Shown piece after piece: positions 46,401 to 54,400 of a stretch of DNA of 64,000 bases (within the stretch, counting starts at the first letter, position 1; each line of letters starts with the position of its first letter). The notes beneath the pieces are model-generated. The model did no database searches. It saw only the letters and a program-made list of their open reading frames with translations, and was not told the DNA's origin. The stretch comes from Nitrosospira sp. Nsp2. GTDB taxonomy: Bacteria > Pseudomonadota > Gammaproteobacteria > Burkholderiales > Nitrosomonadaceae. The stretch is taken from NCBI RefSeq assembly GCF_003050965.1, contig NZ_QAOU01000010.1, positions 36,518 through 100,517 on the forward strand, in the 5' to 3' direction. The translations under genes and the position numbers were made by a program.

Positions 46401-46630
46401 TTTACTGTCGTCGTCAACGAGCGCTGAAATAGTGTCGTAATACGTCCTGCCATGTCATCAGGCGGCAAGCCCGTGTACTGCCACACCACGGCGACCACGG
46501 GAATACGAATATCGGGAAAAATATCGGTGGGCGTCCGAAGTGCTGTAAGCGGACCGATGATCAGGAGAAGAAGCGCCAGTACAACGAACGTGTATGGGCG
46601 CCGCAAGGCAACGCGAACAATCTCAATCAT
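43451..46630 (-). CDS. RND multidrug efflux transporter (HAE1-type inner-membrane pump)
   Basis: 1059 residues, the normal length for RND pumps. TM1 starts RRPYTFVVLALLLLIIGPL. The porter domain begins TPTDIFPDIRIPVVAVVWQYTGLPPDDM. TM4 carries the proton-relay pair in GILVDDATVTIESINLHLEEG. The C-terminal half repeats the fold (PFISGFLAFVLGSFLLLPFLGR, later MCMGVATANSVLMISFARERL with the conserved Asn). It should use proton flow to extrude solvents, drugs or other amphiphiles. The HME signature of metal pumps is not evident, even though SmbP genes flank it. It is first in a two-gene operon with the fusion protein. Its leader at 46631-47141 has no other gene. Confidence 0.9.
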   Translation of the reverse strand: MIEIVRVALRRPYTFVVLALLLLIIGPLTALRTPTDIFPDIRIPVVAVVWQYTGLPPDDMAGRITTLFQRSLTTTVNDIEHIEANSYAGTGIIKVFFQPGVDIAVANAQVTAISQTVVRQMPLGTTPPLILNYNASTVPILQLALSGKGMSEQALADLALNTVRIRLVTVQGAAIPFPYGGKTRQIQIDLDPPALQARGLTAQDVGNALAAQNLITPIGTQKIDAFEYTVQLNNAASVIEDLGNLPIKFVDGATIYIRDVAQVRDGSAPQTNIVHVDGTRSVVMTVLKNGVTSTLAIVAGIRAKLAEIKPALPANLQVVPINDQSLFVRAAIKGVALEGAIAAVLTSIMILLFLGSWRSTLIVAVSIPLSILGAIICLAALGETLNIMTLGGLALAVGILVDDATVTIESINLHLEEGKDVETAIMDGATQIATPAFVSLLCICIVFVPMFFLEGVARFLFVPMAVAVMFAIAWSFILSRTLVPTMSKYLLKPHIPGADNQSPRNSLTRFQRSFEARFERIRAGYRAYLQLALAHRRPFISGFLAFVLGSFLLLPFLGRNFFPAVDSGQILMHARTQVGTRVEETANQFAEIQKAVRKIIPPHDIDVMIDNIGLPPSSINLTYNNSGVMGTQDGDIQIALKQGHQPTEGYVRKLREELPRQFPGVAFSFPPADIVSQILNFGSPAPIELQIRGNTLDANFDYANFLLPKLRAISGIADVRIQQSRRRPIFDVDVDRTRAQQVGVTMRDVTNSLVANLAGSSQVAPTFWLNPQNGVQYPIVIQTPQYRLDTLAALADLPVGGSNGNSQVLGGLANFTRSSGNALVSQYDIQPMVQIYATTQGRDLGAVATELRRILADSASEVPKGSTVLLLGQVRTMENAFSGLLFGLLGAIVLIYFLIVVNFQSWSDPFVIITALPAALAGIVWMLFVTHTPISVPALTGAIMCMGVATANSVLMISFARERLDAIGDATAAALEAGFVRSRPVLMTALAMIIGMVPMALGMGEGGEQNAPLGRAVIGGLMFATVATLIFVPVVFSIVHGRHGKAPAPGSISGESHAA

Positions 46631-47141
46631 GCGAGATTCTGAAGAATGAGGTTCCTGCTCTAAAGAAAAAACAAGAGATCGTTGCCTTTACGTTGTCCCT
46701 TTGACTTCATCGCCCCCCTTGTTAGGGCGATGAATCATTGTAATCGGAAATACCGCCTGAAGAGGCTGCATTCGGAGAAAGTTATTTAAGGAGATGCTGC
46801 GGTGAACGATCTCCGCAACGTGTCACAAGGTAAGCTTTCGGCGAGACTTATCTTAACGAAAAGGAGTTTTGGGGTAAAGAACGGTCGCGGTCGAGCAGCT
46901 TGTCGCGTTATTGAGCAAGAGTCAAACAACTCGCTTCCAGCAGCAACCTCAGCGTTACCGGCGACGGCATGGAGCCACCTCCCCAGGAACCCGGTTCAGG
47001 CTGTTCCAGGAGTTAATAGCAGTCGGAAGTTAACGGCCGCGTTTTTCCGCAGCGTCTATTGACCGCACCGGCCTTATTGCAAACTCAAGCGATGGTATAG
47101 AACCACAACCAGCACCCGCGTTTATATTACTGCTACCCGCT
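46631..47141. other. Spacer: leader of the RND operon and 3' region of smbP
   Basis: About 510 bases. The left end is the pump leader. Small plus-strand frames (46802 on) have no protein character. The CTGTTCCAGGAGTTAATAG block near 46999 matches the other spacer. Confidence 0.45.
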
Positions 47142-47486
47142 CTACTCTTTCGTGGACTTTCGCATGTGCTTCAGCGCTTCTTCAACGTGGTTGGTGGCAA
47201 CGTCCGCATGCTCTGCTTTAGCATGGGTAATTGCTTCCTGCAGGTGCTTGACCGATTCCGCCATATGCCGGCGCTGTTCTTCGTGCTGTTTTTCGGATGC
47301 CTTGGCGTGCTTCAGACTGTCCTCGGCATGCTTTAGCAACACCTTCGCATGGCCATCCTCTCCGTGCGCCTTGGCCATCGCAGCATGCTCGATCGCCTGG
47401 GCGGTGTGATCCTCGTGAGCCATAGCTGGAACACTCAGAAAAACTGCCAAACTGCTCATAACAAATGTTGCTCGTATATGTCTCAT
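47142..47486 (-). CDS. smbP: Small metal-binding protein SmbP
   Basis: 114 residues, ATG preceded by GGAGGGG. The signal peptide (FVMSSLAVFLSVPAMA) cuts before HEDHTAQ. The mature 91 residues are a run of Ala/Lys/Glu helices with His every few residues (AIEHAAMAKAHGEDGHAK, LLKHAEDSLKHAKAS, SVKHLQEAITHAKAEHAD, EALKHMRKS), 14 His in all. This is the architecture of Nitrosomonas SmbP, a monomeric helical bundle that binds several Cu, Ni or Zn ions in the periplasm and is thought to buffer metals. The close paralogue at 41081 and the RND pump between them make a metal or envelope-stress cluster likely. Confidence 0.9.
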   Translation of the reverse strand: MRHIRATFVMSSLAVFLSVPAMAHEDHTAQAIEHAAMAKAHGEDGHAKVLLKHAEDSLKHAKASEKQHEEQRRHMAESVKHLQEAITHAKAEHADVATNHVEEALKHMRKSTKE

Positions 47487-48058
47487 GGCAACCCCTCCAT
47501 ATGAAAGTCACAATTTTTAACAGCAGGATGGGGACGGTATCCCCGTCTTAACATAAGAAACGCATCACTTCCCTTGGCAGATTTCCATAAAAGAGAGATG
47601 CCTTTTTTTTATAGCACAAAAACGGAAAGGAAAAATGACGCGGTCTGGTGGGGGATTCAGGCTTTTGACGGGCAGGCGATTGCATGACTTCAGTCACTGC
47701 AATCATCGTGATTCATATCGGCCTCCGCGCTCCCATTGCACTCGGCACCGCATGCCGACTACGTACAACGGCTAAGGAGAACGCGACATCTGGCAGGTGG
47801 ACGGTCGAGATATCCCTTTTGGTCGGAACCTATCTGCGTAAGCTGCCGCTCACCATCCCCATTTTAGCGTGTCGTATAAAGTCGCTAACCTCCTAAAATT
47901 TTACCAGTAGCGGGATAAGGGAAGCAACGTCTTCTCCCGACCCTCGGGACCTGATAGACGTCCTGCATAAGGGCAATGGGCGCTGGGTGCAGGGCAACAA
48001 TTTGGCCAAATGGCACCGCACGAAGAAACGAGCAAACCGACCGGGAACACCGGTATCT
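47487..48058. other. Spacer upstream of smbP, downstream of the type I secretion genes
   Basis: About 570 bases, no gene seen apart from the smbP leader with its repeat. Confidence 0.45.
47604..47640. repeat. Direct repeat upstream of smbP (copy 2)
   Basis: The same block as 41681-41716 (ATAGCACAAAAACGGAAAGG, then AAAAATGACG) with a slightly longer T-run and A-run. It lies about 120 bases before the smbP ATG on the side of its promoter. Confidence 0.7.
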
Positions 48059-49417
48059 TTATTCTTCTGTCATTGACATTTTGAAATGATCCAGCATTGG
48101 CTTCAAAATGTAATTCATCATTGTGCGCTCGCCTGTTTTCACGAATAAGTCTACCGGCATACCCGGTCGGATCTGCAAACTGGAAATCATTTCCGCTCCC
48201 TCAGGCGCAATCTTGACTTTGATCTTGTAGTGGGGGAAGCCGGTTTTTTCGTCGACAAGCCGGTCCGCCGAGACGTGGGTAACCACGCCTGGCACATGCG
48301 GAGTCAAGTTCTGGTTGAATGCCGTAAATATCAGCTCTACCGGGAGATCGGGATGGACCTTGTCGATGAGATGCACAGGCAACTGTCCTTCGATATCCAG
48401 CGCATCTTCACTGGGCACGATATCCATCATCCTGACGCCAGGACCGATTACGCCGCCAACCGTAAAGACCGACAACCCTACCACTGTTCCGTCGACGGGC
48501 GCTTTCACCACCGCGTTGGACAGGTCGTAATCCAGTCCTTTCAGCTGATTGGCAAGTGCCTCCGCTTCCCGCTGCACATCGGATAATTGGGTACGGACCT
48601 CCTTCTGGTACTCCTGCTGACGCTGTACGCGCCGAAGCTTGAATTCCGCGATCTGCCGCTGCCCGCGTCCGATATTCCCAATATCCTCGGATATTGCGGA
48701 ACTGATCTGAGCATAAGTCTGCTCAAGTTCGAGCAGGCGATTGCGCGCGACATACCCCTCTTTGGCCAGGTCCCGCATTCCATGCAGTTGTTCCTTCAGG
48801 AATTCAAGCTGCGCCTTTTTGTTATCCCGCGATTCCTCCAATCCATGCGTTTGAAGTTGAAGGCCAATAATGTTTTCATCGAGGGCGCCTAATTCGCTTT
48901 TGATTGCCACCCTTCGCGAATTCCACAGGTGTTCCTGCATCCTTATATTGCTGGCGACGCGCGGGTCGTCTTTTTCCTTGAACAGTTCTGCAGGGAATTC
49001 GATTGCGCCCTTTCCGTCGCGCTCCGCTATCAGGCGGGCTTCCGCTGCACGCGCAGTAAAATACTGAATGCGCCTCATTTCCGCATTTGCGCTTGCCTGC
49101 ACGCCGTTCAAATGCACCAGCTTTTGCCCTGCTTTCACACGGTCGCCTTCTTTCACCAGGATTGCATCCACGATGCCACCCGTGGGATGCTGCACGGCTT
49201 TTCGGTTTGTAGAAACAGTCACTGTGCCGCTCAGGGGCACCCCCTTGTCGAGTGGCGCCAGGGATGCCCATAGCAGGAAACCGCCGACCCCTGCAATGAC
49301 AATCCACCATCCTGTTCGAATATAACCGCGCGGATTCGTGTCGACGTTGTATGAAACAAGCTCATCAGGAGAGAGGACAATGCCCTCGCCCGGATTAGGC
49401 TGCAGCTGATTTCTCAT
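48059..49417 (-). CDS. Type I secretion membrane fusion protein, HlyD family
   Basis: 452 residues. An N-terminal cytoplasmic segment and one transmembrane helix (GWWIVIAGVGGFLLWASLAPLDKG) are followed by the lipoyl half-motif GGIVDAILVKEGDRVKAGQ. A long coiled-coil hairpin runs from about residue 100 to 300 (KKAQLEFLKEQLHGM, ELEQTYAQISSAI, QREAEALANQL). Then come the second lipoyl half VKAPVDGTVVGLSVFTVGGV and the family's C-terminal ISSLQIRPGMPVDLFVKTGERTMMNYILKP. It spans the periplasm in a type I system. The start overlaps the end of the ABC transporter gene by 23 bases, so the two are translationally coupled. No TolC-like gene is nearby. Confidence 0.92.
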   Translation of the reverse strand: MRNQLQPNPGEGIVLSPDELVSYNVDTNPRGYIRTGWWIVIAGVGGFLLWASLAPLDKGVPLSGTVTVSTNRKAVQHPTGGIVDAILVKEGDRVKAGQKLVHLNGVQASANAEMRRIQYFTARAAEARLIAERDGKGAIEFPAELFKEKDDPRVASNIRMQEHLWNSRRVAIKSELGALDENIIGLQLQTHGLEESRDNKKAQLEFLKEQLHGMRDLAKEGYVARNRLLELEQTYAQISSAISEDIGNIGRGQRQIAEFKLRRVQRQQEYQKEVRTQLSDVQREAEALANQLKGLDYDLSNAVVKAPVDGTVVGLSVFTVGGVIGPGVRMMDIVPSEDALDIEGQLPVHLIDKVHPDLPVELIFTAFNQNLTPHVPGVVTHVSADRLVDEKTGFPHYKIKVKIAPEGAEMISSLQIRPGMPVDLFVKTGERTMMNYILKPMLDHFKMSMTEE

Positions 49418-51131
49418 GCTTTACCGGTTGGGTCTGTTGTGTTAGTTGCTGGTTTTGCCTGGTCAATTCGGCGAGAACATCTGTGCGGGTGCCAAACGAG
49501 CGTGCCACCCCTTCCTGCAAAACCAGCAGCTTCGTCGTGGCGCCTAAGATATTGGGCCGGTGAGTAATCATTACGACCGTCTTTTGTCGGCTGCGCAGAT
49601 CGTTGATCGCCGCCACCAACGCCGATTCCCCGGTTTCGTCGAGATTGGAGTTCGGTTCATCCAGCACAACGAGGGCAGGATCGCCGTACAGCGCACGTGC
49701 CAGCCCGATGCGCTGCTTTTGTCCGCCAGCCAAACCGGCACCCCCGTCGCCGAGCGGCGTATCATACCCTTGCGGGAAACGCAAAATCATGTCGTTAACG
49801 CCGGCACGCTTTGCTGCCAAAACCACCTCATCCGGATCGATTTTGCCAAAGCGCGCAATATTTTCGCTGACCGTTCCGCCGAACAGTTCTATGTCCTGCG
49901 GTAGATACCCGATATGCGGCCCTAGTTCAGCCTTATTCCACAGGTAGACATCCGCCCCATCCAGGCGCACTTTGCCAATCATCGAGGGCCAGATACCGAC
50001 CAGCAACCGGGCGAGGGTGGATTTGCCCGCACCGCTGGGTCCGATGATGCCCAGCACGTCCCCGGGGAAAATGGCAAAACTGAGATTTTTAAGAAGAGCC
50101 GAAGATACACCGGGAGGGGCGGCCGTGACCGCCTCAACAGAAATGTGTCCGAGAGGCTTAGGCAGCGACATGCCGCCCTCCCGCATAGGATTGACCTGCA
50201 GCAACTCGTTGAGCCGCTGGTAGGCCCCGCGTGTATTGCTCCAGTTTTTCCACACGCCAATCAGTTGTTCGACCGGGCTTAATGCGCGGCCCATCAGGAT
50301 GGATGCGACAATCATCATGCCTGGCGTAATTCTGCCGTCCAGTACAAGCAATGCTCCCAGCCCTAATATTAGTGATTGCATCGAGGTCCGGACAAACTTT
50401 GTGCCTGAGGCAATCATTCCAGCTTTTTCACTTGCTTCGGCCTGTAACTGCAAAAACCGGCTGTGCAACTTGAACCAGCGCGACATTAAATGGGGGAGCA
50501 TTCCCATCGCGGCGATCACTTCTGCATTACGCAGGTTATTGCTGGCGAGATTGGCTGACTCAATTGCCATGGTGCTCGCCGCGGCAAGAGGTTTTCTTGA
50601 TACTATTTCATTGATTAAGGCCAGCACGACCAGCACTATCGTCCCGCCCAGCGCGAACAAGCCCAGTATTGGGTCAAACAAGTAAATAACGATCAGGTAG
50701 ACCGGAAACCAGGGAGCATCGAAAAACGCGAATGGCCCGTTACCCGTCAGGAATTGGCGAATGTTTGTCAGATCCTGCAGGGCTTGACCCGCGCTTCCGC
50801 CTGGACGCTTCAGGTTCTGCTCAAATGCCGCCTCGTAAATACGTTTGTTCATTTTCATGTCGAGTTGCCCGACACGTATCAGCACGAAGCTGCGTATGAA
50901 TTCAAGGCTGCTCATAACCAGATAAGCAGCAAGCACTATCAAAGTGAGCATCAACAGGGTTGTTTCGTTACGGCTGGCAAGGACCCTGTCATAGACCTGC
51001 AACATGTAAAGGGCCGGTACCAGCATCAACAGGTTGATGATGGCACTAAAAACCCCAACGGTTCTGAAGGTTGCCTTGAAGCTACTTAGGACTTCGGCAA
51101 TCTCGTTTTGTGCAACCTGGCGTCTGGCCAT
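49395..51131 (-). CDS. Type I secretion ABC transporter (permease-ATPase, PrtD/AprD type)
   Basis: 578 residues from the ATG at 51131; a GTG at 51191 would add 20 residues of weak character. The membrane domain begins SSFKATFRTVGVFSAIINLLMLVPALYMLQVYDRVL, the typical start of the PrtD/HasD group, with no N-terminal peptidase domain. The ATPase has Walker A GPSGAGKST, Q-loop GYLPQDIELFGGTV, signature LAGGQKQRIGLARALYG (LAGGQ instead of LSGGQ) and Walker B LVVLDEPNSNLD. Its H-loop is MITHR. Such transporters export RTX proteins recognised by a C-terminal signal. The adjacent 1942-residue RTX peroxidase is the obvious cargo. Confidence 0.93.
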   Translation of the reverse strand: MARRQVAQNEIAEVLSSFKATFRTVGVFSAIINLLMLVPALYMLQVYDRVLASRNETTLLMLTLIVLAAYLVMSSLEFIRSFVLIRVGQLDMKMNKRIYEAAFEQNLKRPGGSAGQALQDLTNIRQFLTGNGPFAFFDAPWFPVYLIVIYLFDPILGLFALGGTIVLVVLALINEIVSRKPLAAASTMAIESANLASNNLRNAEVIAAMGMLPHLMSRWFKLHSRFLQLQAEASEKAGMIASGTKFVRTSMQSLILGLGALLVLDGRITPGMMIVASILMGRALSPVEQLIGVWKNWSNTRGAYQRLNELLQVNPMREGGMSLPKPLGHISVEAVTAAPPGVSSALLKNLSFAIFPGDVLGIIGPSGAGKSTLARLLVGIWPSMIGKVRLDGADVYLWNKAELGPHIGYLPQDIELFGGTVSENIARFGKIDPDEVVLAAKRAGVNDMILRFPQGYDTPLGDGGAGLAGGQKQRIGLARALYGDPALVVLDEPNSNLDETGESALVAAINDLRSRQKTVVMITHRPNILGATTKLLVLQEGVARSFGTRTDVLAELTRQNQQLTQQTQPVKHEKSAAA

Positions 51132-51191
51132 TATTAATTCAATCTCTACAGCGGCAACGTTCGACTTGATGGTCGTGAGTCGTACCGTCAC

Positions 51192-51448
51192 AATAAATCG
51201 ATAAACAACTCGTGAGGAAAAAGCGGTTGCAACAGATACTATCCCTCAGGGCGGACCCCGCCTATTGGACTCAAGTCCAAGTTCCTCAGTACAGTTGGCA
51301 AAGTAATAAAAAAAGGGGAATCGCCTGGCGCTGGCAGTCGTCCTCTCCGCCATAACCAAGTTCCCTCCCCTGGACGCACGATAGATCTGTTTGCGACGCC
51401 GGTTAGGGATGGACCCCCGCTATTCCGAGGCGCCCATCCCGCTGCTTC
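51192..51448. other. Short spacer between RTX peroxidase and secretion genes
   Basis: About 260 bases. It could hold a promoter for the transporter operon, separating its expression from the large RTX gene. A weak GGGATGG/CCATCCC pairing with a 21-base loop lies at 51406-51440. Confidence 0.4.
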
Positions 51449-54400
51449 CTAGATAAAGTCAAAGTTACCGGCAGTGGCTGCGGCATTGGCGTTGAAGATG
51501 CCGATGAGGGTGATTTCCCCCGCCGACGTCTCTCCGCCTCCAGCTTGAACCCATTGCCACAAGCTGAAACTGTTGCCATTGGTATCGTTGACAACCAGTA
51601 GCGCATCTTCACCGGCAGCTGCCGTGATGACGAACTCTGCGTTAAAGGCTGCTGAAACTGCGGCAGCGTTCCCAAGATTTGCAGTGGTCACGCCTTCGCC
51701 ACCTACACCTGTCAGGAGCAGGGCCTCGATATTGGCATTCGCCTGTCCCACGGTAACATTCACCGTACCTCCCGCGCCATTCCCGGCACCGAACAGGAAA
51801 TCGTTGTTATCGTTGCCGTCGTCATATGCAGTGTTGAGCGCACCGCCGAACTCAACCTGATCATCGACTCCATCAGTTCCATTGGCGTCAAAATTGTTAA
51901 TTGTGTCGCCAAATTCAGCCGTCGCGTTGAACCTGAAGACATCCTGGAGGTTGTCGTTCGCCGCGCCCGAATCGATGGTGTCAGCCCCGTTACCGCCAAT
52001 GAGTATGTCAGCTCCCGCGCCGCCATCGATGGTGTCGTTTCCTGCCTCGCCATTGATGGTATCGTTGCCGGCCCCGCCAATCAGGACGTTGACGACTCCG
52101 CTGCCCGTCAATGTGTCGTTGGCCGAACCGCCGGTGAAGTTTTCGATCCCCACAAGAACGTCGGAATTGGGGTTATTACTGCCCGAACCACCCACAACGA
52201 TCGGTGCCGCACCGCCAAGATTTACGGTTAGTGCCGCAGTGTAGGCTGCGTAATTGGCCGTATCGGTGTTTGCACCCCCATCCAACGTATCGCGCACGTT
52301 ATCAACGGTCGCAATCAGCGTGTCGTTTCCAGCGCCGCCATTGAGCGTATCGCTGCCCAAACCGCCAGTAAGGATGTTGTCGACGTTGCTCCCCGTCACT
52401 GTGTCGTTGCCCGAGCCGCCAACAAAGTTCTCTATCCCTACGAGAACGTCGGAATTGGCGGCAGTACTGCCCGAACCACCTACAACGATCGGCGCCGCAC
52501 CGCCAAGGTTCACGTTCAGCGCAGCCCCGTAGGCGGCATAGTTCGCTGTGTCGGTGTTTGCACCTCCATCCAGGGTATCGCGCACGTTGTCAACGGTCGC
52601 AACCAGCGTGTCGTTGCCGGCTCCGCCATTCAGAACGTTCGCCACGTTGCTACCGGTCAGCGTGTCGCTGCCCGAACCGCCAGTGAAGTTTTCAATTCCC
52701 ACGAGAACGTCGGAATTGGCGGCAGTGCTGCCCGAACCACCCACCACGATCGGTGCCGCACCGCCCAGGTTTACGGTCAGTGCCGCGCCGTAGGCTGCAT
52801 AGTTGGCTGTATCGGTGTTCGCGCCGCCATCGAGCGTATCCCGCACATTGTCGACGGTTGCAACCAGCGTGTCGTTACTTGCGCCGCCAGACAGGATGTT
52901 GGCAACGCCGTTGCCGGTCAGCGTGTCGTTAAACGCGCTGCCTGTCAGGTTTTCTATACTGGTCAGCGTATCCGTGCCTGCTCCACCGGTGTTCTGCGGA
53001 CCCCCATTACTCAGGGAAACGGTAACGCCAGCGGTCGCGGTTGCATAGGTGGCCGTGTCGTTGCCGCCCAGACCGACTATCAGATCGTTGATTGCCGAAC
53101 CAGCGAGCGTGTCATTACCGGCCGTGCCGATTACGAGCCCGAGCGTGCTATCTGTGAACTGCAGTCTCTCGATGTTGCGCAGCCTGTCCGACCCGTCGAG
53201 CGGATTCAACGCGACGTCGGTTACCGTAACCGTGCCATCGTTGGCCACGCCGATCTGGTAGTCGGCCTGCACGCCACGATATGCCGCCGTGTCTATATCG
53301 CCTGCTCCGTTTGCTGTCAGGATTTCCCGCACGATTTGCAACTGGCCCGCGTTGTACGTTCCGTTGAACATCTCGGTGACCAGTTCTTTCATGCTGTTGG
53401 CGCTGTCGATTTCGGCACCGGTGCCGCCATTGGGGCCGACATTCTGCCTCACGCTGATGCGAACATTCAGCCATTTGTCGCCATCGATGATGTCATCGCC
53501 GCCACGGCCGGTAATCAGGTCGTTGCCATCCCCACCGAGGATGATGTCGCCTGAGCCGAATGACGTGACTCCTGCACCGACCACATCCTGGAGGCCAGCG
53601 ATGAGCGCGATTCCCTCGGCATCCAGAACGCTACCGAGATAGCCGGCGGCGCCGCCCGCGGCCAGCGGGACAAGTGTCGTCGCGTCCTCATCAGACCCTG
53701 ACAAAAGGTCATTGAAAGCCGAACCCGACAATCCCTCGACAGCCTCATACACATCCAGTGCTGAATTTTGAGGGGGTACCGGGTTCTCATCGAACGCCAA
53801 GCGGAAGAAATCCGCATTGACGCCCGACGTGTTGTCCTTGTAGGTCGCCCAGTCAAAGCCTGACATGCCTATCAACTTGCCGACGCCAGGGCTGCCAACC
53901 ATGATGTCATCGCCGCCTTCGGCGATGAACTCATCGAAGCCGCCGTCGCCGAGGAATACATCATGACCCTTGACGCCGTCGCGGGCGAAAATCTCGTCGA
54001 AATTGTCGCCAGGAGCGCCGTCAAACGTACCGACCTCGATCCAGTCATTGCCTTCATTACCGAGAATCCGCTCCGCATTCTTGGTGCCGAGGACAAAATC
54101 ATTGCCTTCGCCTGCGAACACTTCCGAGAACGCATCGCCGCCGAGAACGACGAAGTCCTGACCTGCACCAGCCAGGATCAGGTCTGCCCCAGGGCCGCCG
54201 TGCACGACGTCGTTGCCTGCGCCAGCCTTAATGTTGTCGTCGCCACCCGAGTCACGGATGATATCGTCGCCATTCCCTCCATTGATGATGTCGTTGCCGA
54301 AACCACCCTCGAGGTTATCGTTGCCGTCATCGCCGAACAACGTATCGTCGCCCATGCCCGCGATAAGAATGTCGTTGGCGCTGGTTCCTCCAAGGATGAC

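Noticed and set aside
51406..51440. GGGATGG/CCATCCC pairing after the RTX gene as a terminator
   Set aside because: A 21-base loop, a 7-base stem and no T-run.
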